From: an uncultured Clostridia bacterium
GTDB lineage: Bacteria > Bacillota > Clostridia > Christensenellales > Borkfalkiaceae
NCBI GenBank assembly: GCA_947629485.1
Contig: CANRDX010000015.1
Location: forward strand, 1 to 36,793
Reading direction: 5' to 3'
Length of the DNA stretch: 36,793 bases
Part shown: positions 1-7,444 of the stretch, piece by piece
How positions within the stretch are numbered: position 1 is the first letter of the stretch
Layout of the letters: the number at the start of each line of letters is the position of its first letter
Notes under the pieces: generated by a model
What the model saw: only the letters and a program-made list of their open reading frames with translations
The model's database searches: none
What the model was told of the DNA's origin: nothing
Program-made: the position numbers and the translations under genes

Positions 1-281
1 ATTGTTTCGCCGTGACACTTTTTCGGAGCGCACCAGCAAAATAATTCAAGTTTCCCGTATCGTTTGGCGATCCTGTACAATTCGCGTAAGGCGTTCGTGA
101 AGGCTTCGTTATGGAAAACCTGTAATGCGAAGTGGTCTTTGTATTTTCGGCATACTTCTTTGCGTTCGTCTTCCGAGTGCATATAGAACGGATTGCAGAG
201 TATCGAATGTCCTCTGTCGATCCTCACTTGATAGGGCTGAGTCGGTTTTTCGTTTCTCAAATTTTTAATTTCAATCGTCAT
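1..281 (-). CDS. DUF4326 family protein, C-terminal end cut by window edge
   Basis: The reading frame starts at ATG 281-279 and runs off the left edge, giving at least 93 residues. An AGGAG site lies about 7 bases upstream. The visible protein has the two hallmarks of DUF4326: an N-terminal ILCNPF segment (family GNPF motif, near residues 27-32) and a C-terminal FCWCAPKKCHGE segment (family CWC-P-CH motif, near residues 81-92). The Cys/His pattern suggests metal binding, but the biochemical role of this family is not known to me. It is often found in phage and accessory DNA. Its start overlaps the preceding gene by 11 bases, so the two are probably translationally coupled. The family call is fairly sure; no function is claimed. 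Confidence 0.75.
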   Translation of the reverse strand, partial: MTIEIKNLRNEKPTQPYQVRIDRGHSILCNPFYMHSEDERKEVCRKYKDHFALQVFHNEAFTNALRELYRIAKRYGKLELFCWCAPKKCHGET

Positions 282-501
282 TTTCGCAGCTCCTGTAAAT
301 GAAATCATCGGTATGGATTTTTGTAAAAAGCGGACCATACTCAAAGTACAGTCCGTTTCTATCTTCGTATAAGTCGTAGGTGATACCGCTTATTTTTCCG
401 ATATATGTAACAGCTACCGTAATCCGCCTTCGGTCAAGGTCGGCTGCTATTATATCGAATGTTGTGTAATCGTATCCGTCAAAGTATTCGTATTCGTACA
501 T
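271..501 (-). CDS. hypothetical small acidic protein
   Basis: 76 residues, very rich in Tyr, Asp and Glu, with no membrane segment or signal peptide. An AAGGAG site lies about 8 bases before the ATG. It sits between the 97-residue gene upstream (12 bases away) and the DUF4326 gene downstream (11-base overlap), so all three look like one operon. Base composition is clearly more AT-rich than the core genes to the right. I recognise no domain. The tight packing and good ribosome binding site are the main reasons for calling it real. Confidence 0.6.
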   Translation of the reverse strand: MYEYEYFDGYDYTTFDIIAADLDRRRITVAVTYIGKISGITYDLYEDRNGLYFEYGPLFTKIHTDDFIYRSCENDD

Positions 502-513
502 CTCCGTAGCTCC

Positions 514-807
514 TTAATCTGCGAGTTTGAACCAAATGTAGTAGGTAATTTCGATTTCTCGCGTTTCGTATCCAGAACCGTTTCGTGTTTCAAATTCGAC
601 TTCTCGAATCTCGTAGAATGTACCTTTGTATTCGTCGTGTATTTTGTTGCTGCAACACTTGATACAATCCTCAAATACTCGTATGTAAGGCTTTCCTTTT
701 TGGCTGATGGCTGGAATCAGTAGATCTGTTTCGGTGATATAACCTACTCCAGACATTCTTTTCTCATTTTTTCCTGCCTTGATAACCGAAAACACAACTT
801 TTTTCAT
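514..807 (-). CDS. hypothetical small protein
   Basis: 97 residues, mixed charge, apparently soluble, with a Cys-Cys pair near the middle (EDCIKCCSNK) and a C-terminal half of alternating charged and aromatic residues that looks like beta structure. The region before the ATG holds two GGAGTAAAAA copies 10 bases apart followed by AAGG next to the start, so the ribosome binding site is duplicated or ambiguous. It is the first visible gene of the minus-strand operon that ends in the DUF4326 gene. No family is recognised. AT-rich composition unlike the core genes suggests acquired DNA. Confidence 0.6.
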   Translation of the reverse strand: MKKVVFSVIKAGKNEKRMSGVGYITETDLLIPAISQKGKPYIRVFEDCIKCCSNKIHDEYKGTFYEIREVEFETRNGSGYETREIEITYYIWFKLAD

Positions 808-1230
808 CCTTCTTTTTTACTCCTTTTTACTCCTTATTTTTTTATTTTTTGCCTTTTGACAAGGTGGCTAAGTACCACTGAAGGAAGCACATATCTTGAA
901 GCATTTGAGTACAGCTTCTCGGAAGTCAACGAATAGAAAAAAATATTGCATTCGACGGCTTTGGTTATCTGAGTTTTTGAGCATAAGAAAAAAGCCGTAC
1001 TCATTATCGAGTACGACCGTTTTTCTGTTCCGTATTTTAAGCAATAATTTTTTCCGTTGACTTGCCGCTTCATTCCGTGGTACAACGACACCCCAAAAGG
1101 CCAAAAAAATAAGTTCTTGTTTATTTTATAAAGTTCCCGCGGCTATTTCTTTTTTGAGTTTTCCAAAAGACGGGTATGGGAGGGAATATAACTTGCGTCT
1201 TAAATGCGATCCCCGCAACGCCGTTGATGC
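808..1230. other. intergenic stretch without a supportable gene
   Basis: About 420 bases of AT-rich sequence. Two short minus-strand frames (834-1091 and 868-1104) begin only with GTG or TTG, lack a ribosome binding site, and overlap each other in different frames. I do not call either. The only clear structure is the hairpin at 985-1017. Confidence 0.5.
985..1017 (-). terminator. intrinsic terminator-like hairpin, orphan
   Basis: On the minus strand a 9-bp stem (GTCGTACTC against GAGTACGGC, one G-U pair) with a 6-base loop is followed directly by six T. No convincing gene ends just before it, so it may be left over from a lost gene. Confidence 0.5.
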
Positions 1231-1266
1231 AAAAGTAAAGGAACCGCGTGTTCAAACGCGATTCCT
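1231..1266 (-). terminator. intrinsic terminator of tRNA-Ser
   Basis: On the minus strand a 10-bp stem (AGGAATCGCG against CGCGGTTCCT) with an 8-base loop is followed by TTTACTTTT. It begins only two bases after the encoded CCA of the tRNA. Confidence 0.85.
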
Positions 1267-1268
1267 CA

Positions 1269-1356
1269 TGGCGGAGAGAAAGGGATTCGAACCCCCGGAA
1301 GCTTGCACTTCAACGGTTTTCAAGACCGCCGCATTCGACCGCTCTGCCATCTCTCC
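1269..1356 (-). tRNA. tRNA-Ser(UGA)
   Basis: 88 bases including an encoded CCA. The acceptor stem GGAGAGA pairs with TCTCTCC. The anticodon loop is CTTGAAA between CGGT and ACCG, giving anticodon TGA. A long variable arm typical of class II tRNA-Ser is present (stem-forming bases around GTGCAAGC), and the T loop is TTCGAAT. Its 3' end faces the AT-rich accessory operon. Confidence 0.95.
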
Positions 1357-1402
1357 GTTTCCGCCCCGTGGGGCGTTCCGTATTTTAATGATTCCGTATT
1401 CT

Positions 1403-1430
1403 ATTATATCCCTTTCAAAAAAATTTGCAA
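1403..1430 (-). promoter_or_regulatory. promoter of tRNA-Ser
   Basis: On the minus strand TTGCAA (1430-1425) and TATAAT (1408-1403) are separated by 16 bases. The predicted start lies about 40 bases before the tRNA. The leader includes a GC-rich palindrome CGCCCCGTGGGGCG. Confidence 0.75.
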
Positions 1431-1556
1431 GGATTTTTGCGCCGCGCGGGAAGTTCCTCAAAAAATTGTCCCGTTTTTTCTTCGGACGAAGGATAGGGGG
1501 CGGTTTTCGCTTCATGAAAAATTTTTGCTACTTTTGCGGCAAGATACGTGAAGGCG

Positions 1557-1585
1557 TTGACAAACCCGTTGAAACCTTGTATAAT
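1557..1585 (+). promoter_or_regulatory. promoter of rny
   Basis: Consensus TTGACA (1557-1562), a 17-base spacer, then consensus TATAAT (1580-1585). Transcription would start near 1592, leaving a leader of about 70 bases before rny. Confidence 0.85.
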
Positions 1586-1662
1586 ATAACCGATTAGTCG
1601 GAGTATGACCCGAAGGGGTTTACGCGATAGAGTCAAAAAATTCAATGCAGGAGGCTGGAACC

Positions 1663-3279
1663 ATGAACAACATTTTCAGCCTGCTCCTTGCGATGGATAC
1701 CGGCGTCGCTGCCGGGTTGATCGTTGTAGCGCTTGTCGTGGGCGCCGCCATTGCCGGCGTAGCGACATGGTTGGTCCTAAAAAAAGTTTCCCGGAAAAAA
1801 TCCGAAAAGAAACTCGACGAAACTTCGAAGCGCGTGGAAGAAATGCTCAAAAACGCCGAAGCGGAGTGCAAACAGTTAAAGAAGGAAGCAATTTTAGAAT
1901 CGAAGGAGCAGGATCTCAAACGAAGAAACGAATTTGAACAGGAGATGAAGGAGAAGCGCGCCGAACAGCAGCGCGTGGAAGCCCGTCTCAACCGTCAGGA
2001 GGATCTGCTCGAAAAGCGGGAAACAGAGATCTCGCGCAAAGAGCAATCGCTCGACGACCAGAAGAAGAACCTCGAAAAAAAGACGGCAGAGGTATCAAAG
2101 ACGCAAGAGCAGGTCTCTCATCAGCACGAGTTGATGATGCAGGAGCTTGAACGCATCGCCCAACTCACGAAAGAGGAGGCGAAGAAGCAGCTCACAGAGG
2201 AGATCCTCGACGAAACGAGGAAGGACTTGGCGGGGCAGGTGCGCAACCTCGAACAGCAGGCAAAGGACGAGGCAGACCTCAACGCAAAGAATATCATCTC
2301 CCTCGCCATTCAGCGTTGCGCGGCAGACCATGCCTCGGAGACGACCGTCTCCGTCGTGCCTCTGCCCAACGACGACATGAAGGCTCGCATCATCGGCAGA
2401 GAGGGCAGAAACATCCGCGCCATCGAAAATGCGACGGGCATCGAACTGATCATCGACGATACGCCCGAAGTCGTGATCCTTTCGGGCTTCGATCCCGTGA
2501 GAAGGGAGATCGCCCGCCTTACGTTGGAAAAGCTCATTTCCGACGGCAGGATCCACCCCGCCAAGATCGAAGAGACGGTCGAAAAGGTCACGAAAGAACT
2601 GGAACAGCAGATCAAGGCGGCGGGTGAAAACGCCATGTTCGAAGTGGGCATCTTCGGGCTTCACCCCGAGCTTATCAAACTGATCGGCAGGCTCAAATTC
2701 AGGACAAGCTACGGGCAGAACGTCTACCGCCACTCCATCGAAGTCGCACAGCTTGCGGGTCTCATGGCGCAGGAGCTGGGGCTTGACGTCAATTTCGCCA
2801 AGCGCGCGGGGCTTCTCCACGATATCGGAAAAGCCGTCGATCACGAGCAGGAAGGCACGCACATTCAACTCGGCGCAGACATCGCCAAGAAGTATAAAGA
2901 AAACGCGATGATCGTCAATGCGATCATGGCGCACCACGGCGACGTGGAACCCAAGACGATCGAGGCAGTGCTGATACAGGCGGCGGACGCCATTTCGGGC
3001 GCGCGTCCCGGTGCGAGAAGGGAGACGGGCGCGGGCTATGTGAAGCGTCTCGAAAAGCTCGAAGCGATCGCCGCCGGCTTCAAGGGCGTGGATAAGAGCT
3101 ATGCGATCCAAGCGGGCAGAGAGGTGCGCGTCATCGTCAAGCCCGAGCAGATCGACGACGCGAAGGCGATGTTCCTCGCAAAGGATATTGCAAAGAAGAT
3201 CGAAAGCGAGCTTGAATATCCCGGGCAGATCAAGGTCAACGTCATCCGCGAATTCCGCAGCGTCGAATTCGCAAAATAA
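1663..3279 (+). CDS. rny: ribonuclease Y
   Basis: RNase Y is the membrane-bound endoribonuclease that starts mRNA decay in many Firmicutes. The 538-residue protein shows the full family layout: an N-terminal membrane helix (about residues 15-39), a long charged coiled coil (about 40-200), a KH RNA-binding domain with [12 protein letters not shown] near residue 242, and an HD metal-phosphohydrolase domain with LLHDIGK near residue 385, then the [13 protein letters not shown] segment. Length is near the usual ~520. I chose ATG 1663 rather than the in-frame ATG at 1645 because AGGAGG lies between the two, 7 bases before 1663. It is a single-gene unit with its own consensus promoter and a strong terminator. 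Confidence 0.97.
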   Translation: MNNIFSLLLAMDTGVAAGLIVVALVVGAAIAGVATWLVLKKVSRKKSEKKLDETSKRVEEMLKNAEAECKQLKKEAILESKEQDLKRRNEFEQEMKEKRAEQQRVEARLNRQEDLLEKRETEISRKEQSLDDQKKNLEKKTAEVSKTQEQVSHQHELMMQELERIAQLTKEEAKKQLTEEILDETRKDLAGQVRNLEQQAKDEADLNAKNIISLAIQRCAADHASETTVSVVPLPNDDMKARIIGREGRNIRAIENATGIELIIDDTPEVVILSGFDPVRREIARLTLEKLISDGRIHPAKIEETVEKVTKELEQQIKAAGENAMFEVGIFGLHPELIKLIGRLKFRTSYGQNVYRHSIEVAQLAGLMAQELGLDVNFAKRAGLLHDIGKAVDHEQEGTHIQLGADIAKKYKENAMIVNAIMAHHGDVEPKTIEAVLIQAADAISGARPGARRETGAGYVKRLEKLEAIAAGFKGVDKSYAIQAGREVRVIVKPEQIDDAKAMFLAKDIAKKIESELEYPGQIKVNVIREFRSVEFAK

Positions 3280-3304
3280 AATTTCAAACCGCTATGAAAC
3301 AACA

Positions 3305-3333
3305 TCCACCCGCTTTGCGGGTGGTATTTTTTT
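3305..3333 (+). terminator. intrinsic terminator of rny
   Basis: Stem CCACCCGC / GCGGGTGG with a 3-base loop, followed by TATTTTTTT, 26 bases after the rny stop codon. Confidence 0.9.
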
Positions 3334-3344
3334 GGGATTTTCTC

Positions 3345-3720
3345 TATCATGTTCGCCCTATTTACGGGGACAGGCAAGCCCTCCCCCTTTGAAGGGCAAA
3401 ATTTTCTCTCGCAGGGGCGACAAGGGGTCACCCCCACCTGTCTCACTTTGTTCGCCACCCTCCCCCTCAAAGAGGGGTAGGGCTTCCCCCATAAACAAGG
3501 GGGAAGCTGTCACCGCAGGTGACTGATGGGGGTTGGATTTCTAATAACGTCATACTGCCCCGCCCGCACGTTCTATGTTGCCGAAGGGCGGCACGAGCGC
3601 GTAGCGCGAAGTAGCGGATCCCTGCTCCCCGAGGGAACGAAACGCCGTTCTCTGAGAGGGGGTCTTTTCCCTTCGTTCGAGATGAGAAGGAGGGCTACAA
3701 GCCACTCCATGATCGCAGTT
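3345..3720. repeat. dispersed GC-rich intergenic repeat region, copy 1
   Basis: No supportable gene between rny and 3808. The stretch is a patchwork of short palindromic elements also found elsewhere in the window. The 40 bases at 3497-3536 (a GGGGGAAGCTGTCACCG core followed by AGGTGACTGATG) recur at 14327-14366 with two differences. The motif around CCCCGCCCGCAC and GAAGGGCGGCACGAG recurs near 18060-18100. Confidence 0.75.
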
Positions 3721-3807
3721 GCATTCCTATTCTTACACGAGAAGTAGTTCTTCTGCATAAGATGAAGTGTCGGCGGGTGCGCCGATGATTTCTACGGAGG
3801 TATCTTT

Positions 3808-4254
3808 ATGGGTAATTGGAACTGCAACGGGCAGAACGGTTGCGGCTGCGGCTGCAATCTTTTTGCAAATCTTTCCCGCGCACTCAACAATCTGTTTTCG
3901 ACGGGTTGCAACAACAATCACGGCTGCGGCTGTAATTGTTGGAATAATTTCGCCAATGGCTTTACGAGCGGCGTAAACGCCGCAAACGCTGCGCAGGCGT
4001 GGCAGAACAACGGCGGTTGCGGCTGCGGAAACGGTTGGAACAACGCCTCGAACAGAAGCGGCTGCGGCTGCGGAAACGGGAACACGCCTACCCCGACGAA
4101 CTTTTCGGGCGGCAATTCATGCGGCTGCGGCTGCGGTTCGAACGCCGATCTTTCGGCATATACCGCATGCGACAACCAATGCTTCGATCCCTACTACGCA
4201 CAACAGTACGCGCTCTACCCCTTCGGTCAATCTAACTGCAACTGCGGATTTTGA
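3808..4254 (+). CDS. Cys/Gly/Asn-rich small protein of unknown function
   Basis: 148 residues with 19 cysteines, most in Gly-Cys-Gly-Cys clusters: GCGCGC near residue 12, CGCNC near 41, GCGCG near 69 and 80, CGCGCG near 102, and a CNCGF C-terminus. Asn-rich linkers separate the clusters, and the last 40 residues are Tyr-rich. There is no signal peptide or membrane segment. A GGAGG site sits 8 bases before the ATG, and a strong terminator follows, so expression as a single gene is well supported. The composition resembles low-complexity, cross-linkable coat or matrix proteins and some metal-binding proteins, but I cannot assign a family. Its bases are typical of the region, so recent transfer is not indicated. 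Confidence 0.75.
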   Translation: MGNWNCNGQNGCGCGCNLFANLSRALNNLFSTGCNNNHGCGCNCWNNFANGFTSGVNAANAAQAWQNNGGCGCGNGWNNASNRSGCGCGNGNTPTPTNFSGGNSCGCGCGSNADLSAYTACDNQCFDPYYAQQYALYPFGQSNCNCGF

Positions 4255-4269
4255 AAGAAAAATTATTTT

Positions 4270-4302
4270 GCGGCACCGCTTTTCGGCGGTGCCGCATTTT
4301 GT
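4270..4302 (+). terminator. intrinsic terminator of the Cys-rich gene
   Basis: 10-bp stem GCGGCACCGC / GCGGTGCCGC followed by ATTTTGT, 15 bases after the stop codon. Confidence 0.85.
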
Positions 4303-4333
4303 ATATCCTCAAAAGAATATTGATAAAAACCGC

Positions 4334-4362
4334 TTGCCAAGAATGGGGGAAAATGATATAAT
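4334..4362 (+). promoter_or_regulatory. promoter of yitT-luxS
   Basis: TTGCCA (4334-4339), a 17-base spacer and consensus TATAAT (4357-4362). The leader to the yitT start would be about 23 bases. Confidence 0.8.
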
Positions 4363-4391
4363 AGGCAAGGTATTTTTCGAGGGCAAAAGAC

Positions 4392-5429
4392 ATGAGAGTT
4401 GCATGGAAGAAACCGACGAAACGTCAGGTGGAAAAATTTGCATTGAACAGTCTGTTCATCGTGCTCGGGAACGCGATCGCGGCAATGGGCGCGGGATTTT
4501 TTATCGTACCGGACGATCTCCATTTCGTCATGGGCGGGACGACGGGGATCGGTATCCTCGTGAAAAACCTCATCATGCAGTATGCGACGAACGTCAGTCC
4601 CTCCGTCACGGGGTGGATCGTGGAATCCGTCGTCTGGGCGGGCAACATCGTGCTCTTCATCATCGGCGTCATCTTCCTCGGGAAGAAGTTCGCGATGGGA
4701 ACTTTGGCGGGGACTCTCCTTTACCCGGGATTTTTGACGCTCTATAAACTTTGTAACGACGCTTACATAGCGGCATGGGGAACGAGTATCGGCGGTTCGC
4801 TCGGAAATCCTCTCCTCAGCGCGCTCATCGGCGGCGCGCTCTTCGGGTTGGGCATCGGGCTTGTCGTGCGCGTGGGGGCGTCCACGGGCGGAACGGATAT
4901 CCCGCCCCTCATCTTCAACAAATATTTCAATCTGCCCGTCTCCACGGGGCTGTGGCTGTGCGACGGCTCGATCATTCTGTTGCAATTCGCGGCTTGGCCC
5001 GTCGTGACGTTCAGCGGGGTCGCCTACGGCCTTGTCATCACCATCATCACCTCGCTCCTCATTGCGAAGGTCTCGCCCATCGGCATGCGGCGGACGCAGG
5101 TCAAGATCATCTCCAACCACTATCTTGAAATCCGCGATATGATCTTAACGAAGATCAGCCGCGGCGTCACCCTGCTCTACGGGCAGACGGGGTATCTCAA
5201 AGAGGACTGCCACATGCTCCTCACCGTCATATCGCACCGCCAGCTCGTTCAGCTCAAATCGGAAGTGGAGAAGATCGACCCCGAGGCGTTCATGACGATC
5301 TCTATCGTCTCCGAAGTGCGCGGCCGCGGCTTCCACTCCGACGGCGTGGACTTTCTCATGAAGGAGGAGCCGGAGGAAGTTCTCCTCGCGCCCTCCAAGC
5401 GGGAGGAGAAGACGGATGGAGAGGATTGA
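4392..5429 (+). CDS. YitT family membrane protein (DUF161/DUF2179)
   Basis: 345 residues. The N-terminal ~215 residues form five to six hydrophobic helices with glycine-rich segments such as MGGTTGIGIL and VGASTGGTDIPP, the signature of the YitT (DUF161) membrane domain. The C-terminal ~100 residues form the soluble DUF2179 domain, including EVRGRGFHSDG near the end. Members are polytopic inner-membrane proteins; their substrate is not established. A GAGGG site lies just before the ATG. The last 14 bases overlap luxS, so the two genes are almost certainly one operon. The reason for pairing this membrane protein with LuxS is unknown. Confidence 0.9.
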   Translation: MRVAWKKPTKRQVEKFALNSLFIVLGNAIAAMGAGFFIVPDDLHFVMGGTTGIGILVKNLIMQYATNVSPSVTGWIVESVVWAGNIVLFIIGVIFLGKKFAMGTLAGTLLYPGFLTLYKLCNDAYIAAWGTSIGGSLGNPLLSALIGGALFGLGIGLVVRVGASTGGTDIPPLIFNKYFNLPVSTGLWLCDGSIILLQFAAWPVVTFSGVAYGLVITIITSLLIAKVSPIGMRRTQVKIISNHYLEIRDMILTKISRGVTLLYGQTGYLKEDCHMLLTVISHRQLVQLKSEVEKIDPEAFMTISIVSEVRGRGFHSDGVDFLMKEEPEEVLLAPSKREEKTDGED

Positions 5430-5895
5430 GAGCTTTCGCATCGACCACGAAAGGCTCGAAGCGGGGCTTTACGTCTCCCGTACCGACAGGATGGGGGAGA
5501 CCTTTGTTACGACCTTCGATTTGCGCTTTACACGGCCGAATCGCGAGCCTGTCTTGGACATGCCTGCCGTGCACACCGTCGAGCACCTCGGCGCGACCTT
5601 CCTTCGCAATTCGGAAAGGAAGGGGGAAGTGCTCTACTTCGGCCCGATGGGGTGCCGCACGGGGTTCTATCTTCTGATGTTCGGAAAGCTCTCGCCCGAG
5701 GACGTTTTTCCTCTCGTTGTAAAGATGTGCGAATTCATTCTCTCCTTTGAAGGCCCGATCCCCGGGGCGACGCCCGCGGAGTGCGGCAACTACTCCGAAC
5801 AAAACCTCAACATGGCGAAATACTATGTTTCGCGCTATCTTGAACAGCTCAAAAAGAAGCGGTTCACCTATCCAGATAATTCCGAAATCGCATAA
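5416..5895 (+). CDS. luxS: S-ribosylhomocysteine lyase
   Basis: LuxS cleaves S-ribosylhomocysteine to homocysteine and DPD, the precursor of autoinducer 2, as part of the activated methyl cycle. The 159-residue length is typical. The metal site is intact: HTVEHLGATFLRN gives His53 and His57 with catalytic Glu56, and AECGNY gives Cys123. The catalytic Cys80 lies in GPMGCRTGFY. The start overlaps yitT by 14 bases and has its own GGAGGAG site inside yitT. metK lies about 7 kb away, so the window carries two steps of the S-adenosylmethionine cycle. No pfs/mtnN gene is seen nearby. Confidence 0.97.
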   Translation: MERIESFRIDHERLEAGLYVSRTDRMGETFVTTFDLRFTRPNREPVLDMPAVHTVEHLGATFLRNSERKGEVLYFGPMGCRTGFYLLMFGKLSPEDVFPLVVKMCEFILSFEGPIPGATPAECGNYSEQNLNMAKYYVSRYLEQLKKKRFTYPDNSEIA

Positions 5896-5907
5896 TGATT
5901 TGAAAAA

Positions 5908-5957
5908 CGATTCCAAAAACGGCCGCGGCGCGCAGGGAATGACCCTGCGCGCCGCTC
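5908..5957. terminator. hairpin terminator between luxS and the fumarase operon
   Basis: A perfect 13-bp stem (5925-5937 with 5943-5955) and 5-base loop. On the minus strand it is followed closely by TTTTT, so it terminates the fumarase operon. On the plus strand the T tract is poor, so its role for luxS is less sure. Confidence 0.8.
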
Positions 5958-5973
5958 GAATATTTCGGAGATA

Positions 5974-6498
5974 TCAACGCTTATAAATGCTCTGTCCGCG
6001 GCTGTCGATCGCGACGACGGCGGGGAACCCTTCGACCTCGAAGCGATAGACGGCTTCGCTCAAAAGGTCGGAAAAGGCGACAAGTTCGCTCTTTTTAACG
6101 GTGTTCGCATACAGCGCGCCCGCACCGCCGATCGCGGCGAAATAAACGCCGCCGCGCCTTATGAGCGCCTTGCGCACCTCTTCGCTCATTTCTCCTTTTC
6201 CGATCATGCCGCGAAGCCCCAAATCGAGGAGGCGGGGCGCGTAGGGTTCCATGCGCGCGGAAGTCGTCGGCCCGCAGCTTCCCGCGGCATTCCCTTCGGG
6301 CGCGGGGCAGGGGCCTGTATAGTAAAGAAAGGCGTCTTTGAGAGGAAACGGAAGGGGCATGTCCGCGTCGAGAAGCGCAAAAATGCGTTTATGGGCGGCG
6401 TCTCGCGCGGTGTAGACTGTTCCCGAGAGGAGCACGCAGTCGCCCGCGGAGAGGGCGGAAATTTCTTCGTCGGAAAGGGGAAGGGTCAACGTTTTCAT
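5974..6498 (-). CDS. class I fumarate hydratase, beta (C-terminal) subunit
   Basis: 174 residues, the usual size of the small subunit of two-part iron-sulfur fumarases, which interconvert fumarate and malate. The segment GPTTSARMEPY (family SGPTTSxRM motif) is present, followed by GLRGMIGKGEM and the FAAIGGAGALYA segment. ATG 6498 overlaps the stop codon of the alpha subunit (ATGA), and AGGAGA lies 5 bases upstream. The close relative L(+)-tartrate dehydratase beta cannot be excluded from sequence alone, but fumarase is the better guess because a malic enzyme is encoded in the same window. Confidence 0.88.
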   Translation of the reverse strand: MKTLTLPLSDEEISALSAGDCVLLSGTVYTARDAAHKRIFALLDADMPLPFPLKDAFLYYTGPCPAPEGNAAGSCGPTTSARMEPYAPRLLDLGLRGMIGKGEMSEEVRKALIRRGGVYFAAIGGAGALYANTVKKSELVAFSDLLSEAVYRFEVEGFPAVVAIDSRGQSIYKR

Positions 6499-7331
6499 AC
6501 GATCTCCTTCTCGCACCGCACGCAGTGGCATTGCATGTTCACGGCGACGGGCAGAGACGCGATGTGGGTGGGGGCGACTTCGCACAAAACGGCGAGAGCC
6601 GTCGTCTCTCCGCCGAAGCCCTGCGCGCCGATTCCGAGGCCGTTTGCGCGCTCTAAAAGTTCGCGCTCCAATTCCGCAACGTCGGCGCGGGGGTGTGCGC
6701 TTCCAAGCTCCCGTGTGAGCGCTTTCTTTGCGAGAAGGGCGCACGAATCGAAGGTCCCGCCGATGCCGACGCCGACGACGACGGGCGGGCAGGGGCGCGA
6801 ACCCGCGAGCCGAACGGTCTCCGTCACGGCGCGGACGACGCCCTCCCTGCCGTCCGCAGGGGTGAGCATATAGAGGCGCGACATATTTTCGCTTCCCGCG
6901 CCTTTGGGGAGGAAGGCGATCTTCACTCTATCCCCCTGCGCAAGTTCGACGTGCAGCGCAGCGGGGGTGTTGTCGCCCGTATTGATACGGGTGAGGGGAT
7001 CGCAGAGGCTCTTTCGGAAATTGCCCTCCGCATATGCCCGCCGAACACCCCTGTTGACGGCTTCCGCAAGGGGCATGCCCGAAATACACACCTCTTGTCC
7101 GAGTTCGATGAACACGCACGCTGTGCCTGTATCCTGGCAGACGGGCAGCCTTTTCTGCGCGGCGATCTCTGCGTTTTCGACGAGAAGATCGAGGGCGAAG
7201 CGCGCGGCGCCCGTCTCCTTTTCGCGCGCGGCGCAAAGGGCGGTTTCGCAGGCTTCCGTCAGCCGCGTTCCCGCCCGCCTTGCCAGCCGATAGATACATT
7301 CCTCGATCTCTTCCGAATCGACGGTGCGCAT
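6495..7331 (-). CDS. class I fumarate hydratase, alpha (N-terminal) subunit
   Basis: 278 residues, the typical length of the iron-sulfur alpha subunit. Likely [4Fe-4S] ligands are visible: Cys65 in RLPVCQDTGTA, a Cys in SRPCPPVVVGVG, and a Cys in the C-terminal NMQCHCVRC. The GAGSENMSRL segment is also typical. I chose ATG 7331, which has AGGAGAG 7 bases upstream, over an in-frame GTG at 7361. The gene is first in a two-gene operon with the beta subunit (4-base overlap) and has its own promoter. With the malic enzyme at 16642 it could feed a short fumarate-malate-pyruvate route. TtdA is the alternative. Confidence 0.9.
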   Translation of the reverse strand: MRTVDSEEIEECIYRLARRAGTRLTEACETALCAAREKETGAARFALDLLVENAEIAAQKRLPVCQDTGTACVFIELGQEVCISGMPLAEAVNRGVRRAYAEGNFRKSLCDPLTRINTGDNTPAALHVELAQGDRVKIAFLPKGAGSENMSRLYMLTPADGREGVVRAVTETVRLAGSRPCPPVVVGVGIGGTFDSCALLAKKALTRELGSAHPRADVAELERELLERANGLGIGAQGFGGETTALAVLCEVAPTHIASLPVAVNMQCHCVRCEKEIV

Positions 7332-7372
7332 GAGCTTCTCTCCTCTTTTGAAATTTCGCACGAACGCATTTT

Positions 7373-7400
7373 ATTATAAAACATTTTTGGAAAAAAGCAA
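7373..7400 (-). promoter_or_regulatory. promoter of the fumarase operon
   Basis: On the minus strand TTGCTT (7400-7395), 16 bases, TATAAT (7378-7373). It lies back to back with the promoter of the CPBP gene; the two -35 boxes are 9 bases apart. Confidence 0.75.
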
Positions 7401-7409
7401 GGATTTCAT

Positions 7410-7438
7410 TTGGAGATTCGCGAAGATTCTTGTATAAT
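7410..7438 (+). promoter_or_regulatory. promoter of the CPBP-rlmH operon, predicted leaderless
   Basis: TTGGAG (7410-7415), 17 bases, TATAAT (7433-7438). Only 6 bases separate the -10 box from ATG 7445, so transcription should start at or next to the A of the start codon. Confidence 0.7.
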
Positions 7439-7444
7439 AACGGT

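Noticed and set aside
834-1104. Two overlapping minus-strand frames of 85 and 78 codons
   Set aside because: Non-ATG starts, no ribosome binding site, different frames over the same bases, and one contains a terminator hairpin.
1154-1597. 147-codon plus-strand frame
   Set aside because: It runs across the tRNA-Ser gene in antisense and across the rny promoter.
2095-3111. 338-codon minus-strand frame
   Set aside because: Lies antisense inside rny, whose domains are unmistakable; long antisense frames are expected at this GC content.
3735-3767. Sigma-K-like promoter (AC, 17 bases, CATAAGATG) before the Cys-rich gene
   Set aside because: Only a partial match to AC-N16-CATANNNTA; too weak to claim sporulation control.
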